A stretch of DNA of 64,000 nucleotides from Roseovarius sp. SCSIO 43702 (GTDB taxonomy: Bacteria > Pseudomonadota > Alphaproteobacteria > Rhodobacterales > Rhodobacteraceae), in NCBI RefSeq assembly GCF_019599045.1, contig NZ_CP080623.1:22501-86500 (forward strand). Direction: 5' to 3'. Position 1 is the first letter of the stretch. Each line of letters begins with the position of its first letter. Under the pieces are notes generated by a model. That model did no database searches. It saw only the letters and a program-made list of their open reading frames with translations, and was not told the origin of the DNA. Below are positions 45,719 to 54,923 of this stretch, in pieces. Both the position numbers and the translations under genes were made by a program.

Positions 45719-46380
45719 TCCGCAAGCTTCTCGTCGATCAGGCGGCTCAGGTCCGAATAGCTCATGTTGCCGTATTTCTCGCCGTTGATGAGGATCGTGG
45801 GCGTCGAATCGATGTCGTCCGCTTCCGCGTGCTGGCGGAACCATGCAACGAGCGTCCGCGCCTGCTCCTCGTTCTCGAGACAGGCATTCACCGTCTCGGC
45901 ATCGAGCCCCGCGGCCCGGCCGATCTTGCGCAGCGCATCACCCGCCTGCACCGGGTCGCCCTCTCCGATCCAATCCCGCTGCTGGTCATAGATCATGTCC
46001 GCGATGCCGAAGAACTTCTCTTCTCCGCCGCACCGCGCCACCATCGACGCCCAGAGGCCCAGCTGATCGAAATACACGTCGCGATAGACGAAGCGTATCT
46101 TGCCCTCGTCGATATATTCCGACTTCAGCTTCTTGAACTGGGTCTCGTGGAAATCCGCGCAATGCGGGCAGGTGAACGAGGCATATTCCGTCACCGTGAC
46201 CTCGGCGTCTTCCGGCCCCATCGTCATCTCGACGATACCCGACGTGTCGATATCCTCCCACGCCGCCTCCTCGGTCTGCGCCGTGGGGTCGCCCTCGGGC
46301 ACGCGGCTCTGCGTCATCCACCATACGGCACCCGCGATCAGGGCAATGGCCGCAGCTCCGGCGATGAGTAGTCTGTTCAT
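45715..46380 (-). CDS. DsbA family thiol-disulfide oxidoreductase
   Basis: A 221-residue exported thioredoxin-fold protein. An N-terminal signal anchor (LLIAGAAAIALIAGAVWWM) precedes the DsbA-like domain with active-site CPHC (C71, C74) in EYASFTCPHCADFHET and cis-Pro segment STPTILINGEKY. It is in the group that resembles DsbA/ScsC of alphaproteobacteria and catalyses or isomerises disulfides in the periplasm. Its ATG is 16 bases from the dciA stop, so dciA-dsbA are likely co-transcribed. Confidence 0.88.
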   Translation of the reverse strand: MNRLLIAGAAAIALIAGAVWWMTQSRVPEGDPTAQTEEAAWEDIDTSGIVEMTMGPEDAEVTVTEYASFTCPHCADFHETQFKKLKSEYIDEGKIRFVYRDVYFDQLGLWASMVARCGGEEKFFGIADMIYDQQRDWIGEGDPVQAGDALRKIGRAAGLDAETVNACLENEEQARTLVAWFRQHAEADDIDSTPTILINGEKYGNMSYSDLSRLIDEKLAE

Positions 46381-46396
46381 GGAAATTCCTTTCCGG

Positions 46397-46900
46397 TCAG
46401 TGTTCTCGTCTTGTCAGGATATTGGCGCCCAGGGCGTCGAGCGCACGCTTGAGATCGTCATCCGCGACGTCGCCAACAAGCGTCGTGGCCCGGCTCCGTG
46501 CTTCCGGGGCGGGAACGGGCGGCCCGGCTTTCGGCTTGGGGTCGAAGGCGACCTGCCCCTCGGCAAAGCCCGTGGGCGCGGTCTGCGTGATGCGGATGCG
46601 CGAAATGGCGTTGTAGCCATAGACCGCGTTCACCTTCTCCCGCAGCGTCTCCTTCTGCATCTCGAGCATCGGCGCCTGCGCCCCGGTCGTCAGCAGCGTG
46701 AGCGTCGCACCCAGGCCGCCCCGGCCATAGGACACCTCGACCGGCCGCGCGATTCCCGCCACCTCCGCGCCCGCGATCTCGGCCCAGCGCGTGAGCAGGC
46801 GCGACTGCGCGAACCCCCGGCTTTCCGAGGCGCGCCTGATGCGCTCCTGCAAAAGCTGCGAGGTCCGCTTGAATCCGCGTGACGATCTCTGCCCGTTCAT
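46397..46900 (-). CDS. dciA: DciA-type DUF721 protein
   Basis: A 167-residue protein with the DUF721 core: WAEIAGAEVAGIARPVEVSYGRGG..ATLTLLTTGAQAPMLEMQKETLREKVNAVYGYNAISRIRITQT. DUF721 proteins of the DciA type load the replicative helicase where DnaC is absent. The ATG at 46900 has AAGGGG about 9 bases upstream; a start eight codons earlier is possible. It is divergent from mutY, about 80 bases apart, which is the standard arrangement in Rhodobacteraceae as I recall it. Confidence 0.82.
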   Translation of the reverse strand: MNGQRSSRGFKRTSQLLQERIRRASESRGFAQSRLLTRWAEIAGAEVAGIARPVEVSYGRGGLGATLTLLTTGAQAPMLEMQKETLREKVNAVYGYNAISRIRITQTAPTGFAEGQVAFDPKPKAGPPVPAPEARSRATTLVGDVADDDLKRALDALGANILTRREH

Positions 46901-46980
46901 GGACTGGCCCCTTCTTTCGCCCATATACTATGAGAAGCGGCGCCGGGTGCCAGCCCGAATGGCGCGGAATGGGATAAAAC

Positions 46981-48042
46981 ATGTGTGAAACCGCCGATCC
47001 CCGGCATCTGCTCGACTGGTATGACACCCACGCGCGCGACCTGCCCTGGCGCGTGCCGCCCGCCGCGCGCGCCGCGGGAGTGCGGCCAGACCCCTATCGC
47101 GTCTGGCTCTCCGAGATCATGTTGCAGCAGACGACCGTCGCGGCGGTGCGCGCCTATTTCGACCGCTTCACCGCGCGCTGGCCCACCGTGGGCGATCTCG
47201 CCCGCGCCGAGGACGCCGAGGTGATGGGCGAATGGGCGGGGCTCGGATACTACGCCCGCGCGCGCAACCTGCTCAAATGCGCCCGCACCGTGGCCGTCGA
47301 CCACGCGGGCCGCTTCCCCACCACGCGCGAGGGACTTCAGGCGTTGCCCGGTATCGGCCCCTATACCTCCGCGGCCATCGCCGCCATCGCGTTCGATGCG
47401 CCCGAAACGGTCGTGGACGGCAATGTCGAGCGCGTCATGGCCCGGCTTCACGACATCCACACGCCTCTTCCCTCGGCCAAGCCCGAGCTGACCGCCCGCG
47501 CCGCCGCGCTGACGCCCGATCACCGTCCCGGCGATTATGCACAGGCGGTCATGGATCTCGGCGCCACGATCTGCACGCCGCGTGCGCCGGCCTGCGGCAT
47601 CTGTCCCTGGATGCGCGCCTGCGCCGCCCGCGCGGCCGGCACCGCCGCCGACCTGCCCCGCAAATCCCCGAAAAAGGCCAAGCCCATCCGCTTCGGCATC
47701 GCCTATGTCGCGCAACGCAGCGACGGCGCCCTCCTGCTCGAGACGCGGCCGGACCGGGGGCTTCTGGGCGGAATGCTGGGCTGGCCCGGCTCCGACTGGT
47801 CCGAGGCGCCCTCTCCCGCGCCACCGCTCGCCGCCAACTGGGTCGAACTCCCCGAGGAAGCGCGGCACACCTTCACCCATTTCCATCTGCGCCTCCGCGT
47901 CATGGTGGCGCAGGTCGACATGACCGCCGCGCCCGAAATCGGCGAGTTTCACCTGCTTCCGGGCTTCCGTCCCTCGAAATTACCCACCATCATGCGCAAG
48001 GTGTTCGATCTGGCCCGTGGCGCGCTTCGCGAAATGGTATAA
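46981..48042 (+). CDS. mutY: A/G-specific adenine DNA glycosylase
   Basis: A 353-residue MutY that removes adenine mispaired with 8-oxoguanine. The catalytic Glu is E45 in LSEIMLQQT, the helix-hairpin-helix is LPGIGPYTSAAIAAIAF, and the catalytic Asp is D146 in VVDGNVERV. The iron-sulfur cysteines C198-x6-C205-x2-C208-x5-C214 are complete. The C-terminal NUDIX-like domain (residues 230-350) includes FTHFHLRLRV. All features needed for activity are present. Confidence 0.95.
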   Translation: MCETADPRHLLDWYDTHARDLPWRVPPAARAAGVRPDPYRVWLSEIMLQQTTVAAVRAYFDRFTARWPTVGDLARAEDAEVMGEWAGLGYYARARNLLKCARTVAVDHAGRFPTTREGLQALPGIGPYTSAAIAAIAFDAPETVVDGNVERVMARLHDIHTPLPSAKPELTARAAALTPDHRPGDYAQAVMDLGATICTPRAPACGICPWMRACAARAAGTAADLPRKSPKKAKPIRFGIAYVAQRSDGALLLETRPDRGLLGGMLGWPGSDWSEAPSPAPPLAANWVELPEEARHTFTHFHLRLRVMVAQVDMTAAPEIGEFHLLPGFRPSKLPTIMRKVFDLARGALREMV

Positions 48043-48077
48043 ACTTCGCACGACGTCTCTCTCGCAGGTCCGGCCCC

Positions 48078-49211
48078 ATGTCCACCGCAACCCCCGTCGC
48101 CCATATCCGAAGCGCGCTCCCCTTCTGGATGTCGCTGCTGCTCGTGCCGCTGGCGATCCTGGGCGCGCTCGCGGGCGGATGGACCGTGATCCTCCTGCCG
48201 CTGGCAACATGGTATCTCTTCACGATCCTCGACGCCTTCGTGGGGCTCAACCTCGAGAACAAGGACGTCGACACCCCCGAGGCCGACCTTTTCTGGTATC
48301 GCGCCATCACGCTCATCTGGGCGCCGGTGCAATTCACGCTCCTGTGCTGGCTGCTCTGGTACGTGCCCGCCGCCGATCACCTCTCGACGCTCGAGGCGGT
48401 CGTGCTCTTCTTCGGGGTCGGCGTGATCACCGGCACCGTGGGCATCAACTACAGCCACGAGCTCATGCACCAGAAACCGCGGGGCGAGCGCCTCTTGTCC
48501 GAGGCCCTTCTCGCGATGGTGCTCTACTCGCATTTCCGCTCCGAACACATGCTCGTCCATCACCGCTATGTCGCCACCCCGCGCGACCCGGTGACGGCAC
48601 GCTACAACGAAGGCTTCCACCGCTTCTTCCCGCGCGTGCTGCGGCAATGCTACGTTTCGGCGTTCAACGCGGAAAAGGCGATGCTCGCGCGCAAGGGCAA
48701 GCGGTGGACCGACCTTTCGAACCCCTTCTTCCGCTATTGGGCCATGCAGGCGGGGATGATCCTCATCGCGATCCTGCTGGGCGGCGTGGCGGGGCTGCTC
48801 CTGTTCCTGTGGCAGGCCTTCATCGCGATCTGGCAGCTCGAGCTGGTGAACTACGTCGAACATTACGGCCTCACCCGCAAGCACCTGGGCGACGGACGCT
48901 ACGAACACGTCCAGCCACGCCATAGCTGGAACGCCGCGCACAAGGCTTCGAACTGGCTCCTGATCAACCTGCAACGCCATTCGGACCACCATTACAAGCC
49001 CGACCGCCGCTTCCCGCTCCTGCAAAACCACACCGAGGACGATGCGCCGCAACTGCCCTACGGCTATCCTCTCATGACCATGGCCGCGATGGTGCCGCCC
49101 CTCTGGCGCCGCGTGATGAACCCCCGCGTGCGGCAATGGCGCAAGACCTACTATCCCGAAGTCACCGACTGGAAACCCTACAACAAGGCGCTCAACCCGG
49201 CGCCGCGCTGA
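48078..49211 (+). CDS. alkB: alkane 1-monooxygenase-like membrane di-iron hydroxylase
   Basis: A 377-residue integral membrane protein with several hydrophobic helices and the AlkB histidine motifs: NYSHELMHQK (HExxH-like), EHMLVHHRYVATPRDP, NYVEHYGL, and LQRHSDHHYKPDRRF. They bind the di-iron centre that hydroxylates terminal carbons of alkanes or fatty acids. TMSEALL-type loops are consistent with the family. No rubredoxin gene is adjacent; alkane hydroxylase is the likeliest call, but a fatty-acid hydroxylase or xylene-monooxygenase-like enzyme is not excluded. It follows mutY by 35 bases. Confidence 0.87.
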   Translation: MSTATPVAHIRSALPFWMSLLLVPLAILGALAGGWTVILLPLATWYLFTILDAFVGLNLENKDVDTPEADLFWYRAITLIWAPVQFTLLCWLLWYVPAADHLSTLEAVVLFFGVGVITGTVGINYSHELMHQKPRGERLLSEALLAMVLYSHFRSEHMLVHHRYVATPRDPVTARYNEGFHRFFPRVLRQCYVSAFNAEKAMLARKGKRWTDLSNPFFRYWAMQAGMILIAILLGGVAGLLLFLWQAFIAIWQLELVNYVEHYGLTRKHLGDGRYEHVQPRHSWNAAHKASNWLLINLQRHSDHHYKPDRRFPLLQNHTEDDAPQLPYGYPLMTMAAMVPPLWRRVMNPRVRQWRKTYYPEVTDWKPYNKALNPAPR

Positions 49212-49238
49212 CCTTCGGGTCACTCCCTGCCCGACAGG

Positions 49239-49268
49239 AAAAAAGGCCCCACCACGAAGGGCGGGGCC
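49239..49268 (-). terminator. intrinsic terminator of ccrM
   Basis: On the minus strand GGCCCC...GGGGCC forms a GC-rich stem (one G-T wobble and two more pairs extend it) around a short loop, followed by six T residues. It lies 63 bases after the ccrM stop and 27 bases after the convergent alkB-like stop. It is a textbook Rho-independent terminator for the minus strand. Confidence 0.88.
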
Positions 49269-49331
49269 GTCAGTTTAGCACCCATGTCAGGCCACAGGCA
49301 CCGGCGGTGTTCTTGCTTGTCCCTTGAAGGC

Positions 49332-50471
<1,140 letters not shown>

Positions 50472-50501
50472 TCATGCGCTCTGGTCGTTGAGGTCAAGGA
50501 T

Positions 50502-50540
50502 GAGTCAAAGCTGATTCGCGGTCAATTTCTTTTTTGAATC
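50502..50540 (-). promoter_or_regulatory. ccrM promoter region with three GANTC sites
   Basis: GANTC occurs at 50502-50506, 50513-50517 and 50536-50540, between 55 and 93 bases upstream of the ccrM start, one of them at the rnhB stop. In the minus orientation TTGACC and TTGACT are candidate -35 elements within this stretch. In other alphaproteobacteria methylation of promoter GANTC sites and GcrA set the timing of ccrM; the layout suggests the same here. Confidence 0.6.
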
Positions 50541-51186
50541 AGTCACTTACAAAATCTTCTTGATACAAGATATTGTGCACAGGCCGGAAGGAACGTCTAT
50601 GGTGTGGGCTGACACCGAGATTTCGAAGCGCCTCCCTGTGGCTTTTGGAGGGATAACCCGCGTTCGTCTCCCAGCCGTATCCGGGATAGTGTTGCGCCAA
50701 ATCCCGCATGACATGATCTCGCCGTATTTTCGCCACGATCGAGGCCGCCGCGATCGACTGGGAAATGCCATCGCCGCGGATGACGGCCCGCGCCGGCACG
50801 CTCAGGTTGCGCGGCAGAAGGTTGCCGTCGATCAGCGCGAGGTCGGGCATGACCGGCAGTCCGGCCACCGCCCGCTCCATCGCGAGATGCGAGGCGCGCA
50901 GGATGTTGATCTCGTCGATCTCCGCGACGCTGGCCTCGGCCACCGACACATGCGCCACCGCGACGATCTCGTCATGCAGGGCAAGGCGCCGCGCATGGGT
51001 CAGCTTCTTGGAATCGTTCAGCCCGGCCGGGATCCGCACCACGTCGAGGACCACGGCCGCCGCCACGACCGGCCCGGCCAGCGGGCCGCGCCCCACCTCG
51101 TCCACCCCGGCGACGATCATGTGACCCGCCGCCATCGCCTCGCGCTCGAGGTCGAAATGCGGCCCGGCATCCGTCTTGTCGCACAT
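50539..51186 (-). CDS. rnhB: ribonuclease HII
   Basis: A 215-residue type 2 RNase H that removes ribonucleotides from DNA. The active-site carboxylates are in VAGVDEVGRGPLAGPVVAAAV (D, E), ALIDGN (D) and SIVAKIRRDHVM (D). PGYGWETNAGYPSKSHREAL is the conserved C-terminal part. The ATG at 51186 has GAGG six bases upstream; another ATG at 51198 overlaps the dppF stop (ATGA). The 8-base gap to dppF implies co-transcription with the peptide transporter. Confidence 0.93.
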   Translation of the reverse strand: MCDKTDAGPHFDLEREAMAAGHMIVAGVDEVGRGPLAGPVVAAAVVLDVVRIPAGLNDSKKLTHARRLALHDEIVAVAHVSVAEASVAEIDEINILRASHLAMERAVAGLPVMPDLALIDGNLLPRNLSVPARAVIRGDGISQSIAAASIVAKIRRDHVMRDLAQHYPGYGWETNAGYPSKSHREALRNLGVSPHHRRSFRPVHNILYQEDFVSD

Positions 51187-51194
51187 CGTCTCCC

Positions 51195-52166
51195 TCATGC
51201 CGGCTGACACCGGACGAAATGGCCCGGTCCGATCTCGATCAGCTCCGACGGCTCGGGCTTGGCATAGACATCCGGCCGCCCCACCGTCTCGGGGTGGAAG
51301 CGATAGCCGTCGGGCGGCGCGACATCCGACTTGGCCACGGCCACCCGGTCGGGATGCAGGACCGTGTCGGGATCGGGGATGGTCGAGATGAGCTTGCGGG
51401 TATAGGGATGCGTCGGATTGGCGAAGATCGCGTTCCACGGCCCCAGCTCGACGATCTGCCCGAAATACATGACTGCGACGCGGTCGCTCATATGCTCCAC
51501 CACGCCGAGGTCGTGACTGATCATCACGAAGGACAGCGACAGGTCCTCCTGCAGGTCCAGCAGGAGGTTGATGATCTGCGCCCGCACCGACACGTCGAGC
51601 GCCGACACGGGCTCGTCCAGCATCAGGATCTGCGGATCGAGGATCAGCGCCCGCGCGATGCCGATGCGCTGCCTCTGCCCGCCCGAGAACTCGTGCGGAA
51701 AGCGCGCGGCGTGCTCGGGCTTCAGGTCGACCTTCCTCAGGATATCCTCGACCCGGTCGTCAAGCTCGCTCTTGCTCGTGACGCCATGCAGGCGCAGCGG
51801 CGCGGCCAGCGACCGGCGCACCGTCTGCCGCGGGTTGAGCGAGGCATAGGGATCCTGGAACACCATCTGCGCGATCCGCGCCCGCTCCATCCGGTTCGGG
51901 GCGTTCTCGCCCACGATGGAGCGCCCCTCGAACAGGATGTCGCCCGACGTGGGTTCCTGCAAACCCATCACCGCCAGCGCCGTGGTGGACTTCCCGCAGC
52001 CCGACTCGCCCACGATGGACAGGCATTCACCCTTGGCCAACGACAGGTTCACGCCGCTCACCGCGTGCAGCGTCCGCTTGTTGCGCGCCAGGAACTGCGC
52101 GCCGATGGGAAAATGCACATGCAGATCGCGAATATCGAGGATCGGCTCCGCCGTCATGTCCTTCAT
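51195..52166 (-). CDS. dppF: peptide ABC transporter ATP-binding protein, DppF type
   Basis: A 323-residue ABC ATPase with Walker A GESGCGKST (53-61), signature EFSGGQRQRIGIARAL, Walker B ILMLDEP and the H-loop MISHDLGVVEHM, plus the C-terminal oligopeptide extension with AIFANPTHPYTRKLISTIPDPD. It is the second ATPase that drives peptide import through DppBC. Translation is coupled to the other ATPase by an ATGA overlap. Confidence 0.9.
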   Translation of the reverse strand: MKDMTAEPILDIRDLHVHFPIGAQFLARNKRTLHAVSGVNLSLAKGECLSIVGESGCGKSTTALAVMGLQEPTSGDILFEGRSIVGENAPNRMERARIAQMVFQDPYASLNPRQTVRRSLAAPLRLHGVTSKSELDDRVEDILRKVDLKPEHAARFPHEFSGGQRQRIGIARALILDPQILMLDEPVSALDVSVRAQIINLLLDLQEDLSLSFVMISHDLGVVEHMSDRVAVMYFGQIVELGPWNAIFANPTHPYTRKLISTIPDPDTVLHPDRVAVAKSDVAPPDGYRFHPETVGRPDVYAKPEPSELIEIGPGHFVRCQPA

Positions 52167-53101
52167 CCTGCCGCCTCCGCCCGCTTGCGCGGATCACGCT
52201 CGGGGTTGCGCGGTTCGAAATAGAATTCCTGCAACAGGCTCTCGCGATCCTCGATCAGGCTGTCGATATCCACCAGCCGCGCACGCCCCGCTTCGCCATG
52301 CCGCGATCCCAGGCGCGGCAGCGCGCCCAGAAGACCCTTGGTATAGGGATGCTGCGGGTCGGTGAAAAGGTCGTAGGTGTCGCGCTCCTCGACCAGCCGC
52401 CCGGAATACATCACGCCGATTCGCTGGCACATGTTCGCGATGACCCCCAGGTCGTGCGAGATCAGGAGCACCGCCGTTCCCCGCGCCGAACACAGTTCGG
52501 CGATGAGCTTCAGCACCTCGTCCTGCACCGTCACGTCAAGCGCCGTCGTCGGCTCGTCCGCGATCAGGAGGTCCGGGTCGCAGGCAAGCGCGATCGCGAT
52601 CATCACCCGCTGGCGCATTCCCCCCGACATCTGGTGGGGATAGGCCTTCACCCGCTCCTCGGGCGCCGGCACCTTGACCTGCGCCAGCGCGTCCACCGCC
52701 ATCCGCTCCGCCTCGGCCCAGCCCTTGCCCCGGTGCAGCACGAACATCTCCGCGATCTGCCGCCCCACGGTCTTGAGCGGGTTGAGCGCGGTCATCGGCT
52801 CCTGGAAGATCATCGCGATCCGGTCGCCCCGCAGGTTGCGCATCGCCTTGTCCGACAGACCGCGCAGATCCTCCCCCTTGAACAGGATCTCGCCGCGCGA
52901 CACCTTGAGCGGCTTCTTCAGAAGCCGGATCAGCGACAGCGCGGTCAGGCTCTTGCCGGACCCGCTTTCACCCACGAGGCCGAACGCCTCGCCCGGCATG
53001 ATCGCGAAGCTCACGTCGCGCACGATATCCACCGTGCCGTGCCGCGCCGGAAGGCCCACATGCAGGTTCTTCAACTCCAGGAGGGGCGCGGAATCAGTCA
53101 T
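52163..53101 (-). CDS. dppD: peptide ABC transporter ATP-binding protein, DppD type
   Basis: A 312-residue ABC ATPase with Walker A GESGSGKS (44-51), signature MSGGMRQRVMIAIAL, Walker B LLIADEPTTALDVTVQ and LLISHDLGVIANM, then the oligopeptide/dipeptide C-terminal domain (DLFTDPQHPYTKGLLGALPRLG). With DppF it forms a heterodimeric motor. It overlaps the DppC gene by 8 bases and the DppF gene by 4. Confidence 0.9.
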   Translation of the reverse strand: MTDSAPLLELKNLHVGLPARHGTVDIVRDVSFAIMPGEAFGLVGESGSGKSLTALSLIRLLKKPLKVSRGEILFKGEDLRGLSDKAMRNLRGDRIAMIFQEPMTALNPLKTVGRQIAEMFVLHRGKGWAEAERMAVDALAQVKVPAPEERVKAYPHQMSGGMRQRVMIAIALACDPDLLIADEPTTALDVTVQDEVLKLIAELCSARGTAVLLISHDLGVIANMCQRIGVMYSGRLVEERDTYDLFTDPQHPYTKGLLGALPRLGSRHGEAGRARLVDIDSLIEDRESLLQEFYFEPRNPERDPRKRAEAAG

Positions 53102-53921
53102 TGGTCCGTGTCCTCATATGCGGGTCGAGCAGATCGCGAAGCCCGTCGCCCAGAAGGTTGAACCCGAGAACCGTGACGAAGATCGCGAGGCCCGGAAACA
53201 CCGTCGCCCAGGGCGCGATCGCGATCAGCTCGCGCGCGTTGGTCAGCATGCTGCCCCAGCTCGGGAAGGGCGGACGGATGCCGAGGCCCAGGAACGACAG
53301 CGCCGCCTCGGCCAGGACCGCCGCCCCGATCCCCAGCGTCGAGATGACGAGGATCGGCCCCACCATGTTCGGCAGAAGCTGCGTCGCCATGATGCGGATA
53401 TCGCCGTAACCCAGCGTCTGCGCCGCCTGCACGTATCCCTGCCCCTTGAGCGACAGGGTCGAGGACCGCGCGATCCGGCAGGTCCAGGACCAGTTGGTGA
53501 GCCCCAGCGCGATCAGAAGGCTCGTGAGGCCGGGCCCGAGGATCGCCATGATCGCCAGCGCGAAGATCAGCGACGGAATGGCCAGCATCAGGTTGGTGAG
53601 CCCGTTGACCAGGTCGTCCCACCAGCCGCCCCAATAGGCCGCCGAGATCCCCAGCGCGAGGCCGATGACCGAGTTGATGATCTGGCTCACGATTCCCACG
53701 GTGAGCGAGATGCGCGCGCCATAAAGGACGCGGGTGAAGATATCGCGCCCCTGCTCGTCCGTGCCGAACCAGAATTCGCTGCTCGGCGGCAGTTCGGCGT
53801 TCATCAGGTTGGCGTCATAGACCGGATCGTAGGGCGTCAGCAGCGGCGCGAAGATCGCGCCCACGCAGACCACGAGCGTCAGGATGCCCCCCACGATCAG
53901 GTTGAAGTTGAGATACCTCAT
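53094..53921 (-). CDS. dppC: peptide ABC transporter permease, DppC type
   Basis: A 275-residue permease with about six hydrophobic helices. FGTDEQGRDIFTRVLYGARISLTVGIVSQI and YVQAAQTLGYGDIRIMATQLLPNMVGPILV (EAA loop region) are the DppC/OppC signature; ALSFLGLGIRPPFPSWGSML follows. The ATG at 53921 overlaps the dppB stop by 4 bases. It forms the inner-membrane channel with DppB. Confidence 0.92.
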   Translation of the reverse strand: MRYLNFNLIVGGILTLVVCVGAIFAPLLTPYDPVYDANLMNAELPPSSEFWFGTDEQGRDIFTRVLYGARISLTVGIVSQIINSVIGLALGISAAYWGGWWDDLVNGLTNLMLAIPSLIFALAIMAILGPGLTSLLIALGLTNWSWTCRIARSSTLSLKGQGYVQAAQTLGYGDIRIMATQLLPNMVGPILVISTLGIGAAVLAEAALSFLGLGIRPPFPSWGSMLTNARELIAIAPWATVFPGLAIFVTVLGFNLLGDGLRDLLDPHMRTRTND

Positions 53922-54853
53922 GTCTGCTTGATCCTCGGGTCGATGGCCGCATAGATGATGTCCACGAAGGTGTTGATCAGCAGGAACCACACCACGATCA
54001 CGAGGATCGTGCCCTGCACCACCGGAATGTCGCGAATGGCCACGCTGTCGACCAGCAGAAGGCCGATGCCGGGCCACGCGAACAGCTTCTCGATCACCAC
54101 GGCCTGTCCCATCATCGAGCCGAACTGCAACCCGATCGTCGTGATGACAAGGACCATGACGTTGCGCAGGAGGTGCCAGCGGACCACGCGGCTGTTGCTC
54201 ATCCCCTTGGAATGGGCGGTGCGGATGAAATCCTCGTTCATGATCTCCAGAACGCCCGCCCGCGTCGTCCGCGCCAAGAGCGCGAGAGGCGTCACGCCCA
54301 GCGTGATCGCCGGCAGGATCAGGTATCGCCAATCCCCGCCGCCATAGCCGAAACTCGGCAACCAGCCGAGTTGCAGCGCGAAGAAATACATGAGCAGCAG
54401 GCCCAGCCAGAATTGCGGCAGCGACAGGCCCGAGACGGCCCCGATCATGGTCGAGGTGTCGAGGATGCTCCCCGGCCGCAGCGCCGCGATGAACCCCAGC
54501 GGGACGCCGATCACGATGGCGAAGGCCATGGCCGCCACCGACAGCACGAAGGATGCCCAGATGCGCGATCCGATCACGTCCGTCACCGGCTCGCGGAACC
54601 GGAAGGACATGCCGAGATCAAGCTTCAGGATCCCGACGATATATTCGTAGAACCGGACATAGACCGGCTTGTCGAGGCCGAATTCCGCCTTGATCCGCGC
54701 GAGCGTCTCGGGATCCGCGCCGCCGCGGCCATCCGACATGAGGCTCGAGGCGAAACTGCCGGGGATGATGCTGAAGATGACGAAGATGAGAAGCGCGACC
54801 GCGAGGATCGTCGGTATCATCTGCAGGATGCGCCTGATCGTGAAACGCAGCAT
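53918..54853 (-). CDS. dppB: peptide ABC transporter permease, DppB type
   Basis: A 311-residue permease starting MLRFTIRRILQMIPTILAVALLIFVIFSIIPG, the usual DppB N-terminus. The EAA-loop region is FIRTAHSKGMSNSRVVRWHLLRNVMVLVITTIGLQFGSMMGQAVVIEKLFAWPGIG. GGAGG precedes the ATG by about 10 bases. It is separated from the binding-protein gene by 70 bases containing a strong hairpin. Confidence 0.92.
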   Translation of the reverse strand: MLRFTIRRILQMIPTILAVALLIFVIFSIIPGSFASSLMSDGRGGADPETLARIKAEFGLDKPVYVRFYEYIVGILKLDLGMSFRFREPVTDVIGSRIWASFVLSVAAMAFAIVIGVPLGFIAALRPGSILDTSTMIGAVSGLSLPQFWLGLLLMYFFALQLGWLPSFGYGGGDWRYLILPAITLGVTPLALLARTTRAGVLEIMNEDFIRTAHSKGMSNSRVVRWHLLRNVMVLVITTIGLQFGSMMGQAVVIEKLFAWPGIGLLLVDSVAIRDIPVVQGTILVIVVWFLLINTFVDIIYAAIDPRIKQT

Positions 54854-54873
54854 GGGGCCGGTCCTCCGGGGTT

Positions 54874-54907
54874 GGCCCGGCGGCGCGCGGGAAGGCGCCG
54901 CCGGGCC
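54874..54907 (-). terminator. strong hairpin between binding-protein and permease genes
   Basis: A perfect 13-base-pair stem (GGCCCGGCGGCGC with GCGCCGCCGGGCC, 8-base loop) lies between the dppA stop and the dppB start. No T-run follows on the minus strand. It is better read as a stabilising or partial-attenuating structure that raises binding-protein mRNA over permease mRNA than as a full terminator. Confidence 0.6.
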
Positions 54908-54923
54908 CGTTGTCGTTCAGACC

